Source of the DNA: an uncultured Paraprevotella sp.
GTDB taxonomy: Bacteria > Bacteroidota > Bacteroidia > Bacteroidales > Bacteroidaceae
Assembly: GCA_944321365.1 (NCBI GenBank)
Contig: CALULA010000003.1
Location: 124,001 to 188,000, forward strand
Direction: 5' to 3'
DNA length: 64,000 nucleotides
Shown here: positions 16,972 to 23,552 of the stretch, piece after piece
How the letters are laid out: every line of letters begins with the position of its first letter
How positions within the stretch are numbered: position 1 is the first letter of the stretch
The notes under the pieces: generated by a model
The model's input: only the letters and a program-made list of their open reading frames with translations
What the model was told of the DNA's origin: nothing
The model's database searches: none
Position numbers and translations under genes: made by a program

Positions 16972-17450
16972 TGATAATCTTTGAATGCGAATGGATGTGC
17001 GTGATTTTCGTCGCGAGAGTGCGGTTCGCAATGTATAAGTTCCCATTCTTGTTCGTTGATGGCAGGGAAAAAGGCATCGGCTTGTTCCGGAGTGTCCTCG
17101 ATAGTGGTGAGATACAGTCTGTCGGCTTTGGACAACCCCTCTTTGTATAGGCTTTCCCCTCCGATGATGAATACGTTTTCCGTTTCACTGCATTGCTGTA
17201 GTGCCTGCTCCAGACTATGGAACACTTCCGTACCTGCATATTGCGCGGAAGGGTTTTTGCTTAGCACAATATTACGTCGGTTGGGTAATGCACCTTTAGG
17301 GAGTGATTCAAACGTTTTTCTTCCCATGATGATGGTATGCCCTGTGGTGAGAGACTTAAAGCGTTTCAGATCGTCCGGAAGCCAGTACAGCAGTTTGTTT
17401 TCAAAGCCTATGGCGTTATTGGCTGCTATGGCTGCTATCATTGCAATCAT
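16950..17450 (-). CDS. folA: Dihydrofolate reductase
   Basis: This 166-residue NADPH-dependent enzyme regenerates tetrahydrofolate after thymidylate synthesis. Family blocks are 'IAAIAANNAIGFENKLLYWLPDDLKRFKSLT' with the catalytic-region Asp near residue 27, 'IIMGRKTFESLP' near 40-51, 'NIVLSKN' and 'FIIGGESLYKE' near 93-103. It is the last gene of the membrane protein-thyA-folA operon, 19 bp after thyA, so the two enzymes of the thymidylate cycle are made together. An alternative start is Met4. Confidence 0.95.
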   Translation of the reverse strand: MIAMIAAIAANNAIGFENKLLYWLPDDLKRFKSLTTGHTIIMGRKTFESLPKGALPNRRNIVLSKNPSAQYAGTEVFHSLEQALQQCSETENVFIIGGESLYKEGLSKADRLYLTTIEDTPEQADAFFPAINEQEWELIHCEPHSRDENHAHPFAFKDYQKRKENC

Positions 17451-17469
17451 AAATAGTACGATGTTTTAG

Positions 17470-18264
17470 TTATACAGATACCGTGCCTGCAATGTGTGGC
17501 CACGGGTTATAGTTTTCTAATCTGAAATCTTCGTATGTGAAGTCAAAGATGTTCCGCACGTCGGGGTTGAGCAGCATTTGTGGGAGCGTGCGCGGCGTGC
17601 GTGACAGTTGCAGTCTGACCTGTTCCAAATGGTTCTTGTAGATATGTGTATCCCCCAAGGTATGGATGAAGTCACCGGCTTTCAGACCGGTTACTTGTGC
17701 CATCATCATGAGCAGTAAGGCGTATGAAGCGATGTTGAACGGCACTCCCAAGAATGAGTCTGCACTGCGCTGATAGAGTTGCAGGCTCAGACGTCCGTTG
17801 GCCACGTAGAACTGAAAGAATGCGTGGCATGGAGGGAGATTCATGTTGTCCAGATCACCTACGTTCCAGGCACTTACAATGATGCGGCGCGATTCAGGGT
17901 GATGCTTGATGGTGTCTACGGCTGTTTGGATCTGGTCGATGTATCCCCCTTGATAATCCGGCCATGAACGCCACTGGTAGCCGTAAATATGCCCCAGATT
18001 GCCGTCCGCGTCGGCCCATTCGTTCCAGATTCTCACGCCGTGTTCCTGCAGGTATTTCACGTTGGTGTCACCTTTCAGGAACCACAGGAGTTCGTAGATA
18101 ATGGACTTGAGGTGTAGTTTCTTGGTCGTGAGCAATGGGAATCCCTCTTCCAGATTGAAGCGCATCTGGTGTCCGAAGATACTGATAGTGCCCGTACCTG
18201 TGCGGTCTTCCTTCTCTGTTCCTTCGTCCAGTATTCTCTGCAGTAAGTCGAGATATTGTTTCAT
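17470..18264 (-). CDS. thyA: Thymidylate synthase
   Basis: This 264-residue enzyme methylates dUMP to dTMP with methylene-tetrahydrofolate. The catalytic Cys is residue 146 in 'LPPCHAFFQ', the same number as in E. coli. The phosphate-binding Arg near residue 21 ('EDRTGTGT'), '[10 protein letters not shown]' near 126 and '[18 protein letters not shown]' near 165-182 are all present. The length equals the classical ThyA. It lies 13 bp after the membrane-protein gene and 19 bp before folA on the minus strand. Confidence 0.97.
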   Translation of the reverse strand: MKQYLDLLQRILDEGTEKEDRTGTGTISIFGHQMRFNLEEGFPLLTTKKLHLKSIIYELLWFLKGDTNVKYLQEHGVRIWNEWADADGNLGHIYGYQWRSWPDYQGGYIDQIQTAVDTIKHHPESRRIIVSAWNVGDLDNMNLPPCHAFFQFYVANGRLSLQLYQRSADSFLGVPFNIASYALLLMMMAQVTGLKAGDFIHTLGDTHIYKNHLEQVRLQLSRTPRTLPQMLLNPDVRNIFDFTYEDFRLENYNPWPHIAGTVSV

Positions 18265-18277
18265 TCTATACGTGATT

Positions 18278-18859
18278 TTAGTCGTTTTTCTTCCGGATGA
18301 GTGTGGACAGCCAGTCGCCGGCAGCTATGCAAAGCAGTATGATGCCACCCACATACAGCAGGCTGGTGAGTCCCACGGCCCATTCCATGACAATGAGTCC
18401 CACTCCCCAGCAGGCGTTCCGTATGGCAGACTGCCGACGCAGCGTGTTTCTGGTGGCCTCGTCTAAGGGAGCAGTCCCGGTTCCGGCAGGGGCGTCGTTC
18501 CTTTTTTTTCCCTTGTTGAGTCTGTAGATGAGGTAGATGATCAGAGCTATGACAAGAATGGGGAAAAGGAAAATGAGGATGGTCAACAAGAGTAATATGC
18601 CTCCTGTCAGTCCGAATACGTGTGCCATGAAATCAAGCATTCCGTTATCTTCCGTGATTTCCCAGTCGTCAAATCCGGAGAATGGCGGGACCGCTGATTG
18701 GTTCCACAGGCTGTCATCGGCTACATCTGCCAGTATGGAGACGGTGTCCGAGTAAGCCACGATGCTGTCTTGTGCCTGTACGGTTTGCAGGATGATAAAC
18801 AAGAGCGACAGCAAAGTTGCCGTTTTCCGCCAGCCGGGGGTTAAGTGAAGACATTTCAT
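18278..18859 (-). CDS. Putative exported membrane protein upstream of thyA, function unknown
   Basis: This 193-residue protein starts with a signal-like hydrophobic segment ending 'VQAQD' (about residues 13-30). An acidic, Trp-containing segment follows, then a long hydrophobic hairpin (about residues 85-112), a basic cytoplasmic loop ('[10 protein letters not shown]') and a second hydrophobic pair (about residues 148-185). I do not recognise a family. It has no catalytic motif. It is the first gene of the operon with thyA and folA and has a TATCTTTG minus-7 box upstream. Confidence 0.65.
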   Translation of the reverse strand: MKCLHLTPGWRKTATLLSLLFIILQTVQAQDSIVAYSDTVSILADVADDSLWNQSAVPPFSGFDDWEITEDNGMLDFMAHVFGLTGGILLLLTILIFLFPILVIALIIYLIYRLNKGKKRNDAPAGTGTAPLDEATRNTLRRQSAIRNACWGVGLIVMEWAVGLTSLLYVGGIILLCIAAGDWLSTLIRKKND

Positions 18860-18884
18860 GTGTCGGGAACTTTATATCTTCCTG

Positions 18885-18892
18885 CAAAGATA
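18885..18892 (-). promoter_or_regulatory. Minus-7 box of the membrane protein-thyA-folA operon
   Basis: CAAAGATA on the plus strand reads TATCTTTG on the minus strand, 26 bp before the start of the first gene. Confidence 0.5.
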
Positions 18893-18983
18893 GTTTTTTT
18901 GCCGCGATTGTAGACTATAAATGTGAGATTAGTTGTCCGCTCTGTTTTTTTTGTCTAATTTTATCCTCGTAAAGAATAGAGCT

Positions 18984-20471
18984 ATGCAGTTGCAGATACC
19001 GGAAGCTTTTCAATCTTATGCTTTACGTTTGTTGGGCGTGGAGCGTTACGGGCGTTTTGCCGAGGCTTTGAGTGACCGTCCGTCGGTGAGTGTGCGTCTG
19101 CACCCGGACAAGGCCCGTCGTGCGGGTATCGTGGCGGAGCGGATTCCAGGTTCTGACGGCATGGTGCCTTGGGCAGACGGGCAGGCCTTTTATCTGAAGG
19201 AACGTCCGTCCTTTACTTCAGATCCGTTGTTGCACAGTGGCGCATATTATGTACAGGAAGCCTCCTCCATGTTTTTGGGACAGGCATTGCGCCGTTACGT
19301 CACCCGTCCGTCGCTGGTGCTCGATCTTTGTGCCGCTCCCGGCGGCAAGTCCACTCTTATCCGTTCTTTGTTGCCCGAAGGCAGTCTGCTGGTGTGCAAT
19401 GAGCCTGTCAAGTCACGCGCACAGGTGCTGGTGGAGAATATGACCAAATGGGGGCATCCTGATGTGGTGGTCACTAACAGCTATCCGTGCGATTTCTCCA
19501 CATTGGAAGGGATGTTTGATGTGCTGGTTGCCGATGTGCCCTGTTCCGGAGAAGGGATGTTCCGCAAGGAAGAAGAGGCTGTGGCCGATTGGAGCATGAG
19601 TCAGGTGATGATGTGCCGTGAGCGTCAGCGGGAGATTTTGCGTGAGGTGTGGCCAGCCTTGAAACCGGGTGGCCTGTTGATTTATAGCACCTGCACCTTG
19701 AATGCTTATGAGAATGAAGAAAATGTGGATTGGATTGCCCGCCAGCTGGGGGCCGAGGTCTTGCCTTTGCCGTTGGATGAGCTGTGGGGCGTGACCGGCA
19801 ATCTGCTGTCTGGTTCCGCCGAGGTTGCCGGACGTTGGCCGGTCTATCGCTTTATTCCCGGATTCACGCGTGGTGAAGGATTTTTCCTGGCCGTCCTGCG
19901 CAAGTCTGGTGACGGTGACGGCTCTTCCGGTCAGTCTTTTCTGAACGCTAAGGAGCGCAAGGGGAAGATGAAAGGCCGCAGGGACATGCCTTCCTCCCGC
20001 CAGCTTTCCCCGCTGCCCGCTGCCTGTAAAGCCTGGTTAAGGCATCCCGATGTCTATCAGTTCCGTGCGGAGAAAGAAGGGTATGTGGCCGTGCGTTCAG
20101 AATTTTGTCTGTGTACGGAGCTTCTGCAACAGCGGGTGAAAGTATTGCAGGCCGGTATTCCCTTGGCCGTATGTAAGGGGAGAGATTGGTGTCCGCAGCA
20201 CGCTTTGGCCTTATCGGCGGCCTTGTGTCCGTCGGCTTTTCCTGTTCAGCCTTTGTCGTATGCGCAGGCTGTTTCCTATCTGCGTAAGGAGGCATTGACA
20301 CTTCCGGCGGCGACTCCCAAGGGCTATGTCCTGCTTTCCTATGGCGGACTTCCGCTGGGTTTTGCAAAGAATGTCGGTGGGCGGGCCAACAATCTCTACC
20401 CGCAGGAATGGCGCATACGGTCGTCTTATCTTTCAGATTATAGTTTAATGAGCGTAAATATCAGCGATTGA
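18984..20471 (+). CDS. RsmF/NOL1-NOP2-Sun family rRNA cytosine-C5 methyltransferase
   Basis: This 495-residue SAM-dependent RNA m5C methyltransferase probably acts on 16S rRNA. The SAM-binding motif CAAPGGKS is at about residues 116-123. The two catalytic-site Cys lie in 'PCSGEGMF' (Cys187) and 'STCTLN' (Cys237). The C-terminal part (about residues 340-495) resembles the RsmF-type RNA-binding extension ending 'PLGFAKNVGGRANNLYP'. The ATG at 18984 is preferred over an earlier in-frame start at 18933, because the conserved N-terminus 'MQLQIPEAFQ' begins there and the upstream residues are promoter-like DNA. The gene stands alone. Confidence 0.9.
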   Translation: MQLQIPEAFQSYALRLLGVERYGRFAEALSDRPSVSVRLHPDKARRAGIVAERIPGSDGMVPWADGQAFYLKERPSFTSDPLLHSGAYYVQEASSMFLGQALRRYVTRPSLVLDLCAAPGGKSTLIRSLLPEGSLLVCNEPVKSRAQVLVENMTKWGHPDVVVTNSYPCDFSTLEGMFDVLVADVPCSGEGMFRKEEEAVADWSMSQVMMCRERQREILREVWPALKPGGLLIYSTCTLNAYENEENVDWIARQLGAEVLPLPLDELWGVTGNLLSGSAEVAGRWPVYRFIPGFTRGEGFFLAVLRKSGDGDGSSGQSFLNAKERKGKMKGRRDMPSSRQLSPLPAACKAWLRHPDVYQFRAEKEGYVAVRSEFCLCTELLQQRVKVLQAGIPLAVCKGRDWCPQHALALSAALCPSAFPVQPLSYAQAVSYLRKEALTLPAATPKGYVLLSYGGLPLGFAKNVGGRANNLYPQEWRIRSSYLSDYSLMSVNISD

Positions 20472-20634
20472 AAGTTGAATAAAGTATAAAAACGATAATT
20501 TTATTCTCAAAATATTTTTTTATTCAAGTTTTTATCTTATCTTTAGGCCGTGAGAGTTATAAATGGGTTTGGGGAACATTTTTCCGGATGTTTGCGCAGG
20601 CCTGATTGTTTGACAAGATTAAATGAGTAGTGCT

Positions 20635-21105
20635 ATGAAAGTCCTTTTTATCGGATCCGGTTGCGCCTGCAGATTGCCTTTTGCAGAATATCTGTTCAAG
20701 AAGAAGCTGCAGGAAGCAGATGTTTCAGGGATTGAAGTGGAATCGGCCGACATGGCTGTATGGGGGGTGACCCCTACGGGAGAAACCTCTGAAGGAAAGA
20801 ATGGCCCGGAGAGAGTGGGCAAATTGTTAAAAGAGGCTGACTTTATTGTGGTGATGGAAGGGAGACAGCGCAACTTGTTGACACGTTTTATGGACTACAA
20901 CAGCTGGAACAAGATTCATTTGTTCCTGAATTATTGCAAGTCCAAGAAAGATCGTTTCATGGGAGCAGCGTATGCCGACCTTGACTATCCCACGCAGGAA
21001 GAAGAGATGGGAGACGGCTGCACGAGGCTGATAGAGCAGATCAAGCTCTTTTTGAAAGAACATTTGACTGATAAGGTAAAAGTGCCGACGGTCGCATCGG
21101 TATGA
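20635..21105 (+). CDS. Low-molecular-weight phosphotyrosine phosphatase-like protein with degenerate active site
   Basis: This 156-residue protein has the fold-defining start of low-molecular-weight protein-tyrosine phosphatases ('MKVLFIGSGCACRLPFAE') and the family's overall length. The P-loop should read CxxxxxCRS. Here the nucleophile Cys is replaced by Gly (FIG), the usual Asn is Cys, and Arg is followed by Leu instead of Ser. The usual DP general-acid motif near the C-terminus is not clear ('ADLDYPTQ'). It is therefore probably inactive or uses different chemistry, perhaps a binding or redox role with the closely spaced Cys-Ala-Cys. A start at 20623 is also possible. A long perfect hairpin follows. 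Confidence 0.7.
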   Translation: MKVLFIGSGCACRLPFAEYLFKKKLQEADVSGIEVESADMAVWGVTPTGETSEGKNGPERVGKLLKEADFIVVMEGRQRNLLTRFMDYNSWNKIHLFLNYCKSKKDRFMGAAYADLDYPTQEEEMGDGCTRLIEQIKLFLKEHLTDKVKVPTVASV

Positions 21106-21121
21106 AACAAAAAGAAAAGGA

Positions 21122-21170
21122 GGATTGGCCCCGGATATCGTTCGGATATCCGGGGCCAATCCGTTTCTTT
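21122..21170. terminator. 18-bp perfect hairpin between convergent genes
   Basis: GGATTGGCCCCGGATATC (21122-21139) pairs perfectly with 21145-21162 over a 5-nt loop. A T-rich tract follows on the plus strand (GTTTCTTT), and an even T-richer one on the minus strand. It probably terminates both the phosphatase-like gene and porE. Confidence 0.8.
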
Positions 21171-21194
21171 GTGTGTCTGTTTATGGAACGATGC

Positions 21195-21282
21195 TTTGAT
21201 ATTTAATGCGCAAAAACGCAGTCGGCTTTGCGCAAGAAAGTCGTTTGTCTTGCGCAAGAAAGGAGCGGCTTTTCCGCATAAG
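21195..21282 (+). repeat. 22-bp TGCGCA tandem array, locus B
   Basis: Cores begin at 21207, 21229 and 21251 (TGCGCA) and 21273 (TCCGCA), all exactly 22 bp apart. The middle units read GTCGnnTnTnTTGCGCAAGAA-like. The array lies between the 3' ends of two convergent genes, after the hairpin at 21122. Confidence 0.75.
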
Positions 21283-21338
21283 GATTTTGCGTGTGTCAGT
21301 TGTATCAAAACTCTTACGGGGTGGCACGGTTTTTCCGT

Positions 21339-23390
21339 TCAGGGGCGATTGCCGGCGTTTTCTTCTTTGGGCGCGGCTTCCGCATTGTTTTCCGGTTGAG
21401 GTTCCGGAGTGTCGAACAGGCCGTAGGTGGTACGCAGCACGCGGAATTCCGTACGTCTGTTCAGCGCGTTGCAGATTTCCTGTTGGTCTTCAGGCAGTTT
21501 CAGGATGAAAGCCTCGGTCAGCGTGTCGTTCTCATGCAGGAAGGGGTAGCGTTCCGTCAGTCTCTTGCGGATCACTTTAGGGCGTTCCTCTCCGTAGCCT
21601 ATGGGGGTCAGACGGTCTTGGGCCACACCGTGCGTGATGAGATAGTTCACGACCGATTCCGCCCGTCGTTGCGACAGGCGGATGTTGTAGGCGTCATTGC
21701 CGCGGTAGTCGCAGTGTGAGCTGAGTTCTATGGTGATGTTCGGGTTTTCTTCCATCAGGGTGACGAGTGAGTCGAGGGCCAGAGTGGAGGAGTCTGTCAG
21801 CTCGGCACTGTCGAATGCGTAGAACACGTTGTCCACCAGTACGGGAGCGGTGATGGAAGCCAGTGCGAATTGCAGGACATATTCCTTGCTTACGCTGCTG
21901 GTGTCCACGCGGAGCTCTTCCTTGTGATTCAGAAAGCCCTTGCAGGTGCCCAGGAACACATAATCCACATTGGGATGAATTTCCTGGGTGAACGACCCGT
22001 CGCCTTTCACGCTCAGTTTCAGGTTGGTGCCGTCGTTCCCGACCATATATACCAGTCCTTCCGGCAGTTCGTAGCCGTCTTTCTCATACACCCATCCTTT
22101 CACGGTGATGAGCACTTCAGGGCATTCGAAACTCATGATGTGGTCCCATCCGCGGGCATCCCCCCGGTTGGTGCAGAAAAAGCCACGGTTGTGCAGTCCG
22201 TCGAAAGTCATGCCGAAGTCGTCACCTTGTGAATTCATGGGATACTTCAGGTTTTCCACGTGCCACGTGCCTGTACTGTCCTGTTCTGCCCTGAACAGAT
22301 CCAGCCCGCCCATGCCTACATGTCCGTCGGAGGAGAAATACAGTTCACCGTTGGGGCGGAATGAGGGGAACATCTCGTTGCCCGGTGTGTTGATGGGTTC
22401 CCCCAGATTGTCTACTCCGCCCAGTCCGTGCTCCCCTATCTGTATGCGCCAGATGTCCAGTCCGCCCAGTCCGCCCGGCATGTCAGACACGAAATAGAGC
22501 CACTCGCCGTCGGGCGATATTGTGGGATGTGCGAACGAGGAAAGGGTATCTTTGGTGATTTCCAGCAGCTGTGGTGCGCTCCATGAGGCGTCCGAACGTT
22601 GCGAAGTGTATATTTGGGCATATCGCGGATATTCGGGATCGTGGGTGCAGCGTGTGAAATACATGGTTTTGCCGTCTGGAGAGAAAGCGCATGCTCCCTC
22701 GTCGTATTCGCTGTTGATTTCGGATTCCAGAAGTTCGGGGGGCTGCCACTTGCCTTCTTCGTCCTTGCTCGATACGAAAATGTCGCCGGGCTTGATTCCT
22801 GTGATTCCGCTCAGCTCATTGCCGGTGGCTTGCGGACGTGTGGACGAGAAGTAGAGCTGGTCCATGTCATCGCCTGTCAGCATCGGGCAGTAGTCTGTGC
22901 GGCGTGCGTTGAAGAGCGGTGCTTTCTTGATGCCGTACAGGGTGGGGCGTTTTTTCCAGATGGGGGCCATGGTGCAGCCTTGCAGTCCGTTGCGTGCCAG
23001 AACGTCGTCCGGTTTATATTGCAGATAGGTCTCATAGTTCTGCCGGGCTTTTTTGTAGTCGCCGTTCTTGCGTTGCATCTCGGCCAGATAGAAGTAGACG
23101 ATGCTGTCTTTGTAGTTGTAGCGTGCGGCATTCTGGTAGGAGCCGATGGCTCTCGTGGTGTAGTTGATGCGGCGGTAACAGTCGGCCGCTTTGTAGGCAC
23201 GCTCGCCGCGTTTGGCTCTTTCCTTGGGTTTGGTGCGCATGTAGGCTTTGCGGTATTCGGCGGCGGCTTCGAAGTATTCTCCGATGGCGTAGAATTTGTC
23301 TCCCTTTTTGACGTTGCTTTCCGCGCTGCAGCCGGACAGCCACACCGTAAGTAGTACGAGCCAGGTAAAAGAAATCCAGTTCCTCATCAT
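21339..23390 (-). CDS. porE: PorE-like type IX secretion/OmpA family lipoprotein
   Basis: This 683-residue envelope protein has a lipoprotein signal (lipobox 'WLSGC', Cys at about residue 21). TPR repeats follow (about residues 25-145), then a five-bladed PD40/WD40-like propeller (about residues 165-410, with 'AFSPDGKTMYFTRC', 'TISPDGEWLYFVSD' and 'SFRPNGELYFSSD'). A carboxypeptidase-regulatory-like domain (about residues 430-500) and an OmpA C-terminal peptidoglycan-binding domain (about residues 525-650, 'LSSHCDYRGNDAYNIRLSQRRAESV') complete it. This four-domain order matches Porphyromonas PorE, which anchors the secretion complex to peptidoglycan. A minus-7 box at 23403-23410 leaves almost no leader, which supports the start at 23390 (or 23387) over the longer frame. 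Confidence 0.85.
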   Translation of the reverse strand: MMRNWISFTWLVLLTVWLSGCSAESNVKKGDKFYAIGEYFEAAAEYRKAYMRTKPKERAKRGERAYKAADCYRRINYTTRAIGSYQNAARYNYKDSIVYFYLAEMQRKNGDYKKARQNYETYLQYKPDDVLARNGLQGCTMAPIWKKRPTLYGIKKAPLFNARRTDYCPMLTGDDMDQLYFSSTRPQATGNELSGITGIKPGDIFVSSKDEEGKWQPPELLESEINSEYDEGACAFSPDGKTMYFTRCTHDPEYPRYAQIYTSQRSDASWSAPQLLEITKDTLSSFAHPTISPDGEWLYFVSDMPGGLGGLDIWRIQIGEHGLGGVDNLGEPINTPGNEMFPSFRPNGELYFSSDGHVGMGGLDLFRAEQDSTGTWHVENLKYPMNSQGDDFGMTFDGLHNRGFFCTNRGDARGWDHIMSFECPEVLITVKGWVYEKDGYELPEGLVYMVGNDGTNLKLSVKGDGSFTQEIHPNVDYVFLGTCKGFLNHKEELRVDTSSVSKEYVLQFALASITAPVLVDNVFYAFDSAELTDSSTLALDSLVTLMEENPNITIELSSHCDYRGNDAYNIRLSQRRAESVVNYLITHGVAQDRLTPIGYGEERPKVIRKRLTERYPFLHENDTLTEAFILKLPEDQQEICNALNRRTEFRVLRTTYGLFDTPEPQPENNAEAAPKEENAGNRP

Positions 23391-23402
23391 CACTTCTGCC
23401 TG

Positions 23403-23410
23403 CAAATATA
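23403..23410 (-). promoter_or_regulatory. Minus-7 box of porE
   Basis: CAAATATA reads TATATTTG on the minus strand. It ends 12 bp before the start codon, so the mRNA leader must be very short. It rules out the in-frame start at 23456, which lies upstream of it. Confidence 0.55.
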
Positions 23411-23508
23411 ATTTTTTTATTTCATACGCCGTTATGACCGGTGCCTTTTTTTGCATGCATGCAGCGGATTATGGGAGAGTTCCTGTTTGGCCCGCCGGGG
23501 GCTTTGAC

Positions 23509-23544
23509 CCGCAGGGAGGTGACGTTTGCGCACCTTCCCTGCGG
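23509..23544 (-). terminator. Hairpin after the alginate-lyase-like gene
   Basis: CCGCAGGGAGGTG (23509-23521) pairs with CACCTTCCCTGCGG (23531-23544) with one bulge. It begins 9 bp beyond the lyase stop codon on the minus strand. There is no good T run, so termination is uncertain. The loop contains an isolated TTTGCGCA. Confidence 0.45.
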
Positions 23545-23552
23545 ATGTCGGC

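Noticed and set aside
23527..23532. Single TGCGCA in the hairpin loop after the lyase gene
   Set aside because: There is no second core at 22 bp on either side, so it is not counted as an array. The isolated copy at 20593 was left out for the same reason.
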